Assembly (NCBI RefSeq): GCF_000502955.1 | Contig: NZ_AYWO01000007.1 | Coordinates: 11,532 to 44,880, forward strand | DNA length: 33,349 nucleotides | Reading direction: 5' to 3' | Source of the DNA: Mesorhizobium sp. LNHC252B00 | Lineage (GTDB): Bacteria; Pseudomonadota; Alphaproteobacteria; Rhizobiales; Rhizobiaceae | Notes under the pieces: generated by a model | Database searches by the model: none | The model's input: only the letters and a program-made list of their open reading frames with translations | What the model was told of the DNA's origin: nothing | Position numbers and translations under genes: made by a program | Part shown: piece after piece, positions 25,761-33,349 of the stretch | How positions within the stretch are numbered: the stretch's first letter is position 1 | Layout: each line of letters starts with the position of its first letter

Positions 25761-26405
25761 ATGTCTTTCAAACGCAGGATTGCCGCAGGCCTCGTCGTTT
25801 TCCTCGCCATTTGCGGCGCCATGTCGTCGGCGCGTGCCGAGCCGTTCAAGATCGTCGGCTTCGGTGACAGCTTGATGGCGGGCTTCGGCCTTGGGCCAGG
25901 CCAGGGCTTTACCGACAGGCTGCAGGCAGCGCTTGGCGCCAAAGGCCATGATGTGACCGTCGCCAATGCCGGCGTCTCCGGCGACACGACGAGCGGCGGC
26001 CTGGCGCGGCTCGACTGGTCGGTGCCGGATGGCACGCAATTGGTCATCCTCGAACTCGGCGCCAACGACATGCTGCGCGGCGTTTCGCCCGACATCACCA
26101 GGAAGAACCTGGACGAGATGCTGGGCAGGCTGAAAGAACGCAAGATCGCCGTGCTTCTGGCCGGCATGCGCGCCGCGCCCAATCTCGGCGCGGACTACCA
26201 GAGCGCCTTCGATGCCATATTTCCGGGCCTAGCCGACAAATACGACGTTGCGTTCTACCCGTTCTTTCTCGACGGCGTTGCCGGCCAGCCCGGCATGCAG
26301 CTCGAGGACGGCCTGCATCCGAGCGCGCAAGGCGTCGACCAGATGGTAGAACGTATCCTGCCGGCGGTCGAGAAGGCCATCGCGGCGGTGCCGGGCAGCT
26401 CATAA
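25761..26405 (+). CDS. tesA: Arylesterase/lysophospholipase, TesA-like SGNH hydrolase
   Basis: 214 aa periplasmic SGNH hydrolase that cleaves thioesters, aryl esters or lysophospholipids. A Sec signal peptide (RRIAAGLVVFLAICGAMSS, ending ARAE near residue 26) is followed by block I IVGFGDSLMAGFG (Ser37 nucleophile), block II NAGVSGDTTSGG, block III LELGANDMLRG (oxyanion Gly and Asn) and block V EDGLHPSAQG (Asp and His). The ATG at 25761 is chosen over the frame extension to 25710 because it begins the signal peptide. Divergent from the YbbA/YbbP-like genes; a CTATAT at 25685-25690 is a possible -10. Confidence 0.92.
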   Translation: MSFKRRIAAGLVVFLAICGAMSSARAEPFKIVGFGDSLMAGFGLGPGQGFTDRLQAALGAKGHDVTVANAGVSGDTTSGGLARLDWSVPDGTQLVILELGANDMLRGVSPDITRKNLDEMLGRLKERKIAVLLAGMRAAPNLGADYQSAFDAIFPGLADKYDVAFYPFFLDGVAGQPGMQLEDGLHPSAQGVDQMVERILPAVEKAIAAVPGSS

Positions 26406-26534
26406 GGTGGGACTGGAGCTCTTTCCGTTAGGGAAGCTTTTTAACAGGGACTGTGACCAACAAACCTCTTGCCCCGTTTGACTATCGATGATTCGCTAGA
26501 GGTGACAGTTCGATTCGAGGAAGGGAGGCTCTTC

Positions 26535-27131
26535 ATGCCGCGTCTTTTCACCGCCCTCGAAATACCGCGTGACGCTGCCCTTTCGCTGTCCCTGCTGCGG
26601 GGCGGCCTGCCCGGCGCCCGCTGGATCGATGTCGAGAACTACCATCTGACACTGCGCTTCATCGGCGATGTACCTGGTCACGTCGCCGACGAGATCGCCA
26701 ACGCGCTCGACCGCGTCCACCGCCCTTCCTTTTCGCTGGCCCTGTCCGGCGTTGGTGCCTTCGGCCAGAAAAAGCCGCATGCCGTTTGGGCCGGCGTTTC
26801 CACCTCGCCCGATCTTGCCGCCCTTCAGGGCGAAATCGACCGCATCTGCCAGCGGCTCGGTATCCCAGCCGACCCCCGCAAGTTCATGCCGCATGTCACA
26901 CTTGCAAAGCTGCGCAATTCGACCCCGCTGGGCGTCGCCCAATATCTGTCGGCGCGCGGCAATTTCTTGACGCTGCCGTTTCGTATCGGTCGCTTCGTAT
27001 TGATGTCGTCGCGCGATTCGGTCGGGGGCGGCCCCTACATCGTCGAGGAAGCTTGGCCGCTGTCGGGCACAGATGCCCGCGCCTCCAGCCTTGTCGCCAG
27101 CGCTTCCGATGCCTCGCGGATCATGCGGTAG
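26535..27131 (+). CDS. thpR: RNA 2',3'-cyclic phosphodiesterase ThpR
   Basis: 198 aa member of the 2H phosphoesterase family (once called 2'-5' RNA ligase), which opens 2',3'-cyclic phosphates. The two HxTx motifs are seen in NYHLTLRFIGDVP (about 40) and FMPHVTLAKL (about 126), and the PRLFTALEIP start is standard. The ATG at 26535 is preceded by GGGAGG and fits the family better than the one at 26469. The last 97 bp overlap the 3' end of the convergent phosphatase gene, so its C-terminal tail after [12 protein letters not shown] is not conserved in the family. Confidence 0.92.
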   Translation: MPRLFTALEIPRDAALSLSLLRGGLPGARWIDVENYHLTLRFIGDVPGHVADEIANALDRVHRPSFSLALSGVGAFGQKKPHAVWAGVSTSPDLAALQGEIDRICQRLGIPADPRKFMPHVTLAKLRNSTPLGVAQYLSARGNFLTLPFRIGRFVLMSSRDSVGGGPYIVEEAWPLSGTDARASSLVASASDASRIMR

Positions 27132-27553
27132 ACCGAAGCGAAAGCTTCCGCCCCGTCATAATAGGGATCCGGCACATCACGTGCCTTGCCGTCTGCGAAT
27201 TCAAGGAACAGTTGCACCCGGTCGCGCATGGCTGCTGGCGCCAACGCTTTCAGGTCGGCGACATTCGACCGGTCCATGCCGAGAATCAGGTCGAAGTGGG
27301 AGAAATCCTCCGGCGTAACCTTGCGCGCCCTCTGTCGGGAAATGTCGACACCGTGACGCGCCGCAATCGCGATCGAGCGTGGATCGGGCGCCGCGCCGGC
27401 TTCCCAGCTGCTGGTGGCGGCTGAATCGAGCAGGATATTCCTGCCCAACCCACGCTCCGCCAGCACGGCACGAAAGACGCCCTCCGCCAGTGGCGACCGG
27501 CAGATGTTGCCGAGGCAGACGAAAAGAATGGAATTTATGGGCTTTGCGCTCAT
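27035..27553 (-). CDS. Low-molecular-weight phosphotyrosine phosphatase
   Basis: 172 aa LMW-PTP/arsenate reductase-fold phosphatase. The P-loop [17 protein letters not shown] gives C13 nucleophile, C18 and R19, and [12 protein letters not shown] carries the general-acid Asp. NICRS and DPYYDG indicate a phosphatase rather than ArsC. In rhizobia such enzymes act with tyrosine kinases in exopolysaccharide control, but no kinase is nearby. The C-terminal part after [10 protein letters not shown] is an unconserved tail that lies over thpR. Divergent from pcd with a 93-bp gap. Confidence 0.92.
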   Translation of the reverse strand: MSAKPINSILFVCLGNICRSPLAEGVFRAVLAERGLGRNILLDSAATSSWEAGAAPDPRSIAIAARHGVDISRQRARKVTPEDFSHFDLILGMDRSNVADLKALAPAAMRDRVQLFLEFADGKARDVPDPYYDGAEAFASVYRMIREASEALATRLEARASVPDSGQASSTM

Positions 27554-27646
27554 CGATCCGACACTATGGTAGGGACTCCAGAGACGGTTTCGAAACTCGC
27601 CAGGGTTCCAGACAGTCTTTCAGCCGAAATAACACGGGAAGCTGAC

Positions 27647-27940
27647 ATGACGAGAGAAAAACTGGGCAAGGACGCAATCGCCGCCGCGTTGGTCGGGCTC
27701 GAAGGCTGGGCACCGGCTGCGGATGGTGCCTCCATCAAGCGCACGTTCACCTTCGCGAATTTCTCCGAGGCTTTCGCCTTCATGACCCGCGTTGCGCTCG
27801 CCGCCGAGAAGATGGACCATCATCCCGACTGGTCGAATGTCTACAAGACCGTCGACGTGACGCTCAACACCCACGATGCCGGCGGTGTGACCGCGCTCGA
27901 TATCGATCTGGCCAAGAAGATGAACCGCTTTGCCGGTTAG
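27647..27940 (+). CDS. phhB: Pterin-4a-carbinolamine dehydratase
   Basis: 97 aa, the family norm. Dehydrates 4a-hydroxytetrahydrobiopterin to recycle the pterin cofactor of phenylalanine hydroxylase; it can also act in moco or pterin metabolism. The catalytic [EDKH]x3H-[H]x6W pattern is seen in [20 protein letters not shown], with LTTHDxGGVT-type [13 protein letters not shown] following. The start at 27647 ([14 protein letters not shown]) is preceded by GGGAAG; the frame to 27566 is upstream sequence. No phhA is in the window. Confidence 0.93.
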   Translation: MTREKLGKDAIAAALVGLEGWAPAADGASIKRTFTFANFSEAFAFMTRVALAAEKMDHHPDWSNVYKTVDVTLNTHDAGGVTALDIDLAKKMNRFAG

Positions 27941-27966
27941 GGAGGTCCAAACGTGCGCAACCCCAG

Positions 27967-28110
27967 CTTCGTCATCCACGGGCGAAGCAACGAGCGAAGC
28001 GACGCGGCGCAGACCCTAGAATGACGACGGGAGGGGCGTTTCCGCCAATCTCCAAAGAGGCGATTGCCAGCCTGACGAGCGCCTTTGTAGGCCGGCATCC
28101 CCCTGAACCG
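27967..28110. repeat. 63-bp palindromic repeat copy 2, within a longer composite
   Basis: 27967-28029 matches the element at 10921-10983 at 56 of 63 positions (differences at repeat positions 12, 13, 19, 25, 31, 54, 62). It is followed by further intergenic-repeat sequence, including GGGCGTTTCCGCC, and GTAGGCCGGCATC at 28088-28100, which is shared with the element at 12723-12855. The composite fills most of the gap between phhB and the DUF1232 gene. No gene is seen in the rest of 27941-28248; a minus-strand 79-codon frame there is just the repeat read through. Confidence 0.75.
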
Positions 28111-28248
28111 TTGGTCCGCGCGGCAAACGCCGATTCCGATTTTCGGGTCGAGGAATGGGCCGGTATCTTGCAGTAGGGGTCGCCTTTCACCACATTTCGC
28201 CTCGCCGACATGTGCCGGGTTGCGCATGAGTCCTGCTAGGAGACACTG

Positions 28249-28611
28249 ATGGCGCGACAATCCGGTTTTGATTTCTTCGGCTTTGGCGGCAAGCTCGCCG
28301 ACGAGAATGAAGTGCGCGAGAAATTCTGGCGGACAGCCAAGAAGGCCGCGCGGCAGATCCCGTTCATGGAAGAGGTCGTCGCCTCCTATTACTGCGCCAT
28401 GGACAAGAACACGCCGCTGCGCGCCAAGGGCATTCTGCTGGCCGCGCTCGGCTATTTCGTGCTGCCGGTGGATGTCATCCCCGACTTCATCCTCGGGCTT
28501 GGTTTCACCGATGACATCGCCGTGCTCACCGCCGCGATCACCGCTGTCAGCGCCCACATCACCCCTGCGCACCGGCAGGCTGCCAAGGACGCCATCGCCG
28601 ACAAGGGCTGA
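28249..28611 (+). CDS. DUF1232 (YkvA-like) protein
   Basis: 120 aa. The core LRAKGILLAALGYFVLPVDV, continuing IPDFILGLGFTDDIAVL, is the DUF1232/YkvA signature, in which a hydrophobic segment is followed by PxDxIPD and a DDIAVL end. The N-terminal MARQSGFDFFGFGGKLADEN is polar. Family members are probably membrane-associated with an unknown role. ATG at 28249 is preceded by TAGGAGAC. It is monocistronic, with 267 bp to the next gene. Confidence 0.85.
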   Translation: MARQSGFDFFGFGGKLADENEVREKFWRTAKKAARQIPFMEEVVASYYCAMDKNTPLRAKGILLAALGYFVLPVDVIPDFILGLGFTDDIAVLTAAITAVSAHITPAHRQAAKDAIADKG

Positions 28612-28878
28612 ACAGGCGCACGAAAGCGCCATTTAGGCCGGTTTCGGCGGCGGCATGAAAGTCAAACTCTTGCCGCTTTCGTGGCCTCCAAGTCGCCAAA
28701 GGGACGTCGCGCCACTCGCTCGCAAGGCGGCGGCGCGGGAATGGCGGCGGTTTCCTCGGGGTGGGATTCCTTTCTCAAAGGAAATTCACTGTTTGGTAAC
28801 CCAGATTAAATCAAAATGAAGCGACGGGCAGGACGCCGAGCCGGCCTGCCGCCGCACCTTTGGAATACGGGAAAAACG

Positions 28879-29382
28879 ATGCGCGGATTGATTGCTATAG
28901 TTTCGAGCCTGGTCCTGGTCGCCGCGGCAGCGCCGGCACTGGCTCAGTCGGCGACCAAGATCGGCCAGCACAATGCCTGGGGCACCTACAGCTACCAGGC
29001 ATCGGGCGGCAAGGTCTGCTATGTCCTGACCGTGCCGACCGACAAGCAGCCGCCGACGCTCGACCATGGCGACATGTTCTTCTTCGTCAGCCAGCGGCCC
29101 GGCCAGCAAGTGTCCTACGAGCCGCAATTCATCGCCGGCTACAATTTCCAGGAAGGCTCCAAGGCCACCGTCACCATCGACAAGAAGTCGTTCTCGATGT
29201 TCACGCGCGGCAAGTCGGCCTGGGTCGAGAACGCCGCCGAGGAGCCGGTGCTGATCGCCGCCATGAAGACCGGCACCGATATGAAGGTGACGGCGAAGTC
29301 CGGCCGCGGCAACCCGACCTCCTATGTCTTCTCGCTGAAGGGCATTTCGGCTGCGCTGACGTCGATCGCCAAGTGCAAATAG
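28879..29382 (+). CDS. Invasion-associated locus B (IalB) family protein
   Basis: 167 aa secreted protein. A signal peptide (GLIAIVSSLVLVAAAAPALAQ) is followed by a beta-rich domain of the IalB type: AWGTYSYQASGGKVCYVLT, FFFVSQRPGQQVSYEPQF, KKSFSMFTRGKSAWVE and AMKTGTDMKVTAKSGRGNPT, ending in SYVFSLKGI and a C-terminal Cys. The Cys in KVCYVL and the final SIAKCK cysteine probably pair. IalB in Bartonella aids erythrocyte invasion; in free-living relatives the role is unknown. The start at 28879 begins the signal peptide. The GC-rich 28612-28878 shows no gene. Confidence 0.85.
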   Translation: MRGLIAIVSSLVLVAAAAPALAQSATKIGQHNAWGTYSYQASGGKVCYVLTVPTDKQPPTLDHGDMFFFVSQRPGQQVSYEPQFIAGYNFQEGSKATVTIDKKSFSMFTRGKSAWVENAAEEPVLIAAMKTGTDMKVTAKSGRGNPTSYVFSLKGISAALTSIAKCK

Positions 29383-29496
29383 GCTGGCGCCCACCCCGAT
29401 AGCCTATGGCGCAATAGCGAAGACCGGCTCCCCGAGGCCGGACATCAGCGCTTTAGATCAAAGGCCCGGCGGGGGATTTGGACCCCGCATCGGAAT

Positions 29497-29522
29497 GACC
29501 CGCCGGCGTGTGCCGGCGGGTC
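29497..29522. terminator. GC-rich hairpin between convergent genes
   Basis: GACCCGCCGGC (29497-29507), GTGT, GCCGGCGGGTC (29512-29522): a perfect 11-bp stem in the gap between the IalB-family gene and the convergent Met-rich gene. It probably stops transcription from both sides; the T-tract is missing. Confidence 0.65.
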
Positions 29523-29543
29523 TCGATCTTGACGGGTTCAGTC

Positions 29544-29843
29544 TTACATGGCCATTTTTTCACATTCGGCCTGAGCCTTTTTGGTCGACGTATCGATCAT
29601 ATACGCTTTGCCCTTGGCATCGGTCATCATCATCATGCAGTGCTTGATCGGCTTTGCCATCTTCATCATCTCGGCCGCCATCTTCGCATCCGGCTTCATG
29701 GTGCCCATGTGCCCATCCGGCATGATCGCCGTCACCTCTCCGCTCTTCATCATGGTCATTGTGCCCATCGCGTCTTCGGCAAATGCCTGCGAGGCGGAAA
29801 GGCCGACGAGGCCGGCAATGAGGGCTAGCTTGATAGAGTTCAT
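29544..29843 (-). CDS. Met-rich periplasmic protein
   Basis: 99 aa, with a signal peptide of about 22 residues (ending SASQAFA). The mature part of 77 residues has 18 Met, 2 His and 2 Cys, in runs such as AMGTMTMMKSGE, MPDGHMGTMKPDAKM and KHCMMMMTDAKGK. Dense Met/His/Cys in a small secreted protein recalls copper-binding proteins, so Cu(I) or Ag(I) binding in the periplasm is a reasonable guess, not a known function. The start at 29843 begins the signal peptide. A perfect 7-bp inverted repeat at 29921-29936 lies 78 bp upstream as a possible operator. Confidence 0.7.
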   Translation of the reverse strand: MNSIKLALIAGLVGLSASQAFAEDAMGTMTMMKSGEVTAIMPDGHMGTMKPDAKMAAEMMKMAKPIKHCMMMMTDAKGKAYMIDTSTKKAQAECEKMAM

Positions 29844-29920
29844 TCTGCGTACTCCCATTTTGTAGAGGCAAAGTTGCCCCATTCAGATTTCGAAGGCGCG
29901 ATGGGAATCGTTACGCAAAC

Positions 29921-29936
29921 ACGATCATGTGATCGT
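29921..29936. promoter_or_regulatory. Palindrome upstream of the Met-rich gene
   Basis: ACGATCA-TG-TGATCGT is a perfect inverted repeat in the 269-bp divergent region between the Met-rich gene and rlmN, nearer the Met-rich side. It could be an operator for a dimeric repressor; no regulator gene is nearby. Nothing else definite is seen in 29844-30112. Confidence 0.4.
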
Positions 29937-30112
29937 TTCCTTGCAGCGGGAGGACAGGGCAAGGTTGCCAGATAGCCGCAGCGGGCCTTCGACCTGCATC
30001 CATGGGTTTGGACTCCCACCGCATGACTCTGCCCCCAACCTGTGCTATGCGCCGCGCTTCATGCCGGCACGATAAGTGAAATCGGCCGCAAACCGCTTAT
30101 ATCTGTGCAACC

Positions 30113-31348
30113 ATGACCCTTTCATTCGATCTCACCACCGAAGGCGCCCGTGACGCGTTGCGTGCCCGTGCGGCACTGCCCGAAAAACAGTCGCTGATCG
30201 GCCTGACGCGCACTGAGCTCGGCGAGGCGCTTGTCACTTCGGGAACCGTGCCGGAGCGCCAGGCCAGGATGCGGGCCCAGCAGCTCTGGCACTGGATGTA
30301 TGTGCGCGGTGTCTCCGACTTCGCCGGCATGTTCAACATCTCCAAGGATTTGCGCGCCGAACTGGACAAGCACTTCACCATCGCCAGGCCCGAGATCGTC
30401 GAGGAACAGATTTCTTCGGACGGCACGCGCAAATGGCTGTTCCGCTTTCCGCCGCGCGGCGCCGGCCGGCCGGTCGAGATCGAGACCGTCTATATTCCCG
30501 AGGAAGGCCGCGGCACGCTCTGCATCTCCTCGCAGGTCGGCTGCACGCTGACCTGCTCGTTCTGCCATACCGGCACGCAGAAGCTGGTGCGCAATCTGAC
30601 GGCTGAGGAAATCCTTGCGCAGTTACTCACAGCGCGCGACCGGCTCGGCGATTTTCCCGACCGCGACACGCCCGACGGCGCCATCGTGCCGGCCGAGGGC
30701 CGCAAAGTCTCCAACGTCGTGATGATGGGCATGGGCGAGCCGCTCTACAATTTCGAGGCGGTGAAGAAGGCCCTGCTGATCGCCTCCGACGGCGATGGCC
30801 TGTCGCTGTCCAAACGGCGCATCACGCTGTCGACTTCCGGCGTCGTGCCGGAAATTTTCCGCACCGGCGAGGAGATCGGCGTCATGCTGGCGATCTCGCT
30901 GCACGCCACCAATGACGATCTGCGCGACCTGCTGGTGCCGATCAACAAGAAGTATCCGCTGAAGGACCTGATCGCCGCCTGCCGCGCCTATCCCGGCCTG
31001 TCCAACGCCAAGCGCATCACCTTCGAATATGTGATGCTGAAGGACGTCAACGATTCCATCGAGGACGCAAAAGGCCTGATCAAGCTGCTCAAGGGTATTC
31101 CGGCCAAGATCAACCTGATCCCGTTCAACCCGTGGCCGGGCACCAACTACCAGTGCTCGGACTGGGAGACGATCGAGAAATTCGCCGACTACATCAACAA
31201 TGCCGGCTATGCCTCGCCGATCCGCACGCCGCGCGGCCGCGACATCCTCGCCGCCTGCGGCCAGCTCAAGTCGGACTCCGAACGCATGCGCAAAGTCGAC
31301 CGACTGGCGCTGGAGGCCATGATGATCGCGGGGCACGGCGAGGCGTGA
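30113..31348 (+). CDS. rlmN: Dual-specificity RNA methyltransferase RlmN
   Basis: 411 aa radical-SAM enzyme that methylates C2 of A2503 in 23S rRNA and A37 of some tRNAs. The cluster motif CxxxCxxC is in [20 protein letters not shown]. Other marks are [61 protein letters not shown] and the second catalytic Cys in ILAACGQL near the end. The length fits alphaproteobacterial RlmN. Its stop overlaps the start of a membrane protein gene (GTGA). An AT-rich TTATATCT just upstream could be its -10. Confidence 0.96.
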   Translation: MTLSFDLTTEGARDALRARAALPEKQSLIGLTRTELGEALVTSGTVPERQARMRAQQLWHWMYVRGVSDFAGMFNISKDLRAELDKHFTIARPEIVEEQISSDGTRKWLFRFPPRGAGRPVEIETVYIPEEGRGTLCISSQVGCTLTCSFCHTGTQKLVRNLTAEEILAQLLTARDRLGDFPDRDTPDGAIVPAEGRKVSNVVMMGMGEPLYNFEAVKKALLIASDGDGLSLSKRRITLSTSGVVPEIFRTGEEIGVMLAISLHATNDDLRDLLVPINKKYPLKDLIAACRAYPGLSNAKRITFEYVMLKDVNDSIEDAKGLIKLLKGIPAKINLIPFNPWPGTNYQCSDWETIEKFADYINNAGYASPIRTPRGRDILAACGQLKSDSERMRKVDRLALEAMMIAGHGEA

Positions 31349-31812
31349 GCCGCCGTCTCGCCTGGCTGAAGCGCCTCGCCACGATGGCAGTCGGCTATTT
31401 CGCCGCTGTGCTGACCTCGATCCTGGTCCCCGTGCTGCTGATCGCTCTTCTGGAAGGTATAGAAGACGGCAACTGGTCCATCATCTTCGCCTTCGACTGG
31501 CTGGGTTCTTTCCCGCTCGCGGTGTTGACCGTGATGGTCGCAGCGCTGCTGATCGTCGGCCCCGCGCTCTTTGTCGCCGAACGGCTGTCGCTTCGGGGCT
31601 GGTTCTACTTCGCCGCTACGGGTGCGATCACGTCGATCGCCTTTGGCGTATCCATGCCGCGCTCGGCCGGCAGCTTTGTCTTCAATCCGGGTTTTCTCGG
31701 GTTTCTGGCCACAGCCGGCATTGCCGCCGGGTCGGTCTACTGGCTTCTGGCCGGGCGCAAGTCCGGCATGCCCAGGGATTCAGGCCGAGATTGGGGCCGG
31801 GATTTGGGATGA
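31345..31812 (+). CDS. Membrane protein of unknown function, copy A
   Basis: 155 aa with four predicted membrane segments. The GTG start at 31345 overlaps the rlmN stop (GTGA). An internal ATG at 31384 ([16 protein letters not shown]) is possible but would break the coupling. The second half, with [19 protein letters not shown] and [15 protein letters not shown], resembles the next gene product, so the two are probably paralogues. I do not recognise the family. Together with rlmN and copy B it forms a coupled operon. Confidence 0.72.
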   Translation: MSRRLAWLKRLATMAVGYFAAVLTSILVPVLLIALLEGIEDGNWSIIFAFDWLGSFPLAVLTVMVAALLIVGPALFVAERLSLRGWFYFAATGAITSIAFGVSMPRSAGSFVFNPGFLGFLATAGIAAGSVYWLLAGRKSGMPRDSGRDWGRDLG

Positions 31813-32291
31813 CCCGTCTCCTCGGCTATCTCCTCCGTTTCGCCGCGATCCTGTTCGGCTATGCCGTCGCCTCGCTGGCGGCGAGCGCGTTCCTCAACGT
31901 CCTGTTCCTGGCATCTTTGGGTTACACGCCGGAGCACGCTCAGCCGACGGCGACGGCTTCGCTGTATTTCTCAATTCCCTTCGTCGCCCTGTTCGTCGCC
32001 TATTTCGCCCTGATGCCGGCTTGCGTCGTCATCCTGGTCGCCGAAATCCTCGGCCGGCGCGACTGGCTGTTCTATGCGCTGGCGGGCGCCGTGGTTGCGG
32101 CCGTATTCCTCGGCCTTGTAGACCACAGCGGCGACACCACCTTCGCCTTTACCCACACCAGCGCCATCATGGCGGTGATTGGCGGCGGCATGGTCGGCGG
32201 CATCTTCTATTGGCTCAGCGCAGGGCGCTGGGCCGGAAGCTGGTGGAAGGACGAGAACGCCCCTACTTCGCCTGGGCCGTCAGGATCTTGA
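31809..32291 (+). CDS. Membrane protein of unknown function, copy B
   Basis: 160 aa with four membrane segments, start overlapping the stop of copy A (ATGA). The stretches VAEILGRRDWLFYALAGAVV and GGMVGGIFYWLSAGRW align with copy A (VAE-L--R-W-FY---GA, and YWL-AGR). The C-terminal tail (WWKDENAPTSPG) overlaps the 3' end of the convergent LysE gene by 29 bp. Function unknown. Confidence 0.72.
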   Translation: MTRLLGYLLRFAAILFGYAVASLAASAFLNVLFLASLGYTPEHAQPTATASLYFSIPFVALFVAYFALMPACVVILVAEILGRRDWLFYALAGAVVAAVFLGLVDHSGDTTFAFTHTSAIMAVIGGGMVGGIFYWLSAGRWAGSWWKDENAPTSPGPSGS

Positions 32292-32904
32292 GCGCAAAGG
32301 CGGAGAACACGCCGGCAAAGAGATAATCGACCACTCGCGTCACGCGCGGGCTGGCCTTCATCGCCGCCGAGAACTTTTCCGCCGCCAGCACCATCGGCAC
32401 GGTCACCGGGATCGCCAGCACGATGAACATCGTGCCCAGGAAAAACAGCTTTCCCGGCGCGTTCGGGTCATGCGCGGAGACGAACTGCGGCAGGAAGGTC
32501 ATGAAGAACAGGATGATCTTCGGGTTGAGCAGATTGACGCCAAGACCCGCGGCCCAGCTGCGCAACAGCGAAATCTCGGGGCCTGTCTTCTTCTCCGGCG
32601 AAAAGGCCGAGCCCCTGGTGACCGCCTGCCAGGCCAGGAAGACGAGATAGCCGGCGCCAAAGATCTTCAGCACGAAGAAGGCCATCGGCGAAGCGACGAT
32701 CAGCGCCGAGACGCCGACTACCACCAGCGTGGTGTGGATCAGCGTGCCGCACAGCGCACCGGCCATCGAGGCAAAGCCGGTGGCGCGCCCCTGGCTCAGC
32801 GTCCGCGAGACGAACAAGGTCATGTCCGGCCCCGGCGTGATCGCCAGGATGACGGTGGCGATGGCAAACTGGATCAGCGTGGCGGTGTCTGGAATGAACG
32901 ACAT
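32263..32904 (-). CDS. LysE/RhtB-family amino acid exporter
   Basis: 213 aa, six membrane segments, LysE family (exports of amino acids such as Lys, Thr or homoserine lactone). The family signature ITPGPDMTLFVSRTLSQG is near residues 23-40, and GYLVFLAWQAV, GLGVNLLNPKIILFFMTFLPQF are standard. The start at 32904 has AAAGGG upstream; the ATG at 32931 would add a non-conserved 9 residues. The substrate cannot be told from sequence. Convergent with the membrane-protein pair and divergent from argG. Confidence 0.92.
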   Translation of the reverse strand: MSFIPDTATLIQFAIATVILAITPGPDMTLFVSRTLSQGRATGFASMAGALCGTLIHTTLVVVGVSALIVASPMAFFVLKIFGAGYLVFLAWQAVTRGSAFSPEKKTGPEISLLRSWAAGLGVNLLNPKIILFFMTFLPQFVSAHDPNAPGKLFFLGTMFIVLAIPVTVPMVLAAEKFSAAMKASPRVTRVVDYLFAGVFSAFALKILTAQAK

Positions 32905-33107
32905 GGTTGGCCCTTTGGCAAGAACATGCATGCCTATAGAGGATGCAGCCCCTCACAGCCAGCGGCTGGGCGGCAAAGGGCTGATCCAGCGCTTCTCAAT
33001 CGGCTGTCCTGATGCGACCTTGTTTCGCCGCACGCCCTTCATCTCTTGCGCAGCCCGGAAACTGCGTGATACCTCGCCCGCCAGGAACTCAGTCGCGGAA
33101 CCGCCAA

Positions 33108-33322
33108 ATGTCAAAAGCCAAAGACGTCAAGAAAGTCGTGCTCGCCTATTCCGGCGGCCTCGACACATCCATCATCCTGAAATGGCTGCAGACCGAACTC
33201 GGCGCCGAGGTCGTGACCTTCACCGCCGATCTCGGCCAGGGCGGCGAACTCGAGCCGGCCCGCCGCAAGGCCGAGATGATGGGCATCAAGGACATTCGCG
33301 TCGTCGACGTGCGCGAGGAGTT
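33108..33322 (+). CDS. argG: Argininosuccinate synthase, N-terminal part (cut by contig end)
   Basis: The first 71 codons of argininosuccinate synthase (citrulline + Asp + ATP to argininosuccinate, arginine synthesis). The P-loop-like ATP pyrophosphatase motif [10 protein letters not shown] is at about residues 12-21, then [18 protein letters not shown] and [14 protein letters not shown]. The reading continues only to GAG GAG TT at 33322, where an adapter sequence begins, so the rest of the gene (family about 400 aa) is missing. Start ATG at 33108. The 203-bp region before it shows no clear promoter. Confidence 0.93.
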
Positions 33323-33349
33323 AGATCGGAAGAGCACACGTCTGAACTC
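33323..33349. other. Illumina adapter sequence at the contig end (artefact)
   Basis: The last 27 bases read AGATCGGAAGAGC followed by ACACGTCTGAACTC, which is the start of the TruSeq read-1 adapter. It replaces the expected argG codons after VDVREE(F). It is not genomic and should be trimmed. Confidence 0.97.

Noticed and set aside
27972..28211. 79-codon minus-strand ORF between phhB and the DUF1232 gene
   Set aside because: It is the palindromic repeat and adjacent mosaic sequence read through; such frames recur wherever the repeat lies.

Overview
The window looks like chromosomal DNA of a GC-rich alphaproteobacterium of the order Hyphomicrobiales (Rhizobiales), most likely Mesorhizobium or a close relative. 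The evidence is the gene content (an Omp19-type lipoprotein, IalB-family protein, DUF1127, DUF1328, DUF2794), the mdh-zapE and ccm/acnA neighbourhoods, a ybhL-type leader RNA, and palindromic intergenic repeats of the kind common in Mesorhizobium. It is an Illumina draft contig: the last 27 bases are sequencing-adapter sequence, so argG is cut off by an artefact.

Layout. 1-2.8 kb (minus): mdh (5' part only), zapE and an Omp19-like lipoprotein, with a small acetyltransferase remnant between mdh and zapE. 3.0-5.0 kb (plus): an NAPE-PLD-like metallo-hydrolase, a secreted protein and a DUF1328 membrane peptide. 5.0-10.9 kb (plus): dapF-mtaB-ftsY-yciB, then a PPOX-fold flavoprotein and an FMN reductase. 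11.0-12.2 kb (minus): a tautomerase and an SMP-30 lactonase. 12.2-12.9 kb: a regulatory stretch with a 10-bp phased repeat array and a perfect palindrome ahead of a DUF1127 gene, then a 133-bp palindromic element. 12.85-15.1 kb (minus): cytochrome c maturation genes ccmA, ccmB, ccmD and ccmG, with ccmC missing. 15.4-18.1 kb: acnA. 18.1-22.2 kb: a ceramidase-like membrane protein, a DUF1223 protein, a candidate minus-strand structured RNA, DUF2794, a GNAT acetyltransferase, and a Bax-inhibitor-1 protein with its leader RNA. 22.4-27.1 kb: a YbbA/YbbP-like ABC exporter divergent from tesA, then thpR. 27.0-29.8 kb: an LMW phosphatase, a pterin dehydratase, a DUF1232 protein, an IalB-family protein and a Met-rich periplasmic protein. 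30.1-33.3 kb: rlmN coupled to two tandem paralogous membrane proteins, a LysE exporter, and the start of argG.

Most of the window is housekeeping: TCA cycle (mdh, acnA), lysine/peptidoglycan precursor synthesis (dapF), tRNA/rRNA methylthiolation and methylation (mtaB, rlmN), membrane targeting (ftsY) and cytochrome c biogenesis. No phage, insertion sequence, CRISPR array or plasmid function was seen. The most unusual points are: the missing ccmC, replaced by a 61-codon ORF that overlaps the neighbouring genes by stop/start at both ends; an Irr-type iron-control box between ccmA and acnA that lies over a candidate acnA promoter; the helically phased TTAA array and 15-bp palindrome upstream of DUF1127; a terminator-ended structured RNA candidate at 19.8-19.97 kb; and several families of short palindromic repeats sitting at gene ends. 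I did not find a clearly new multi-gene system.
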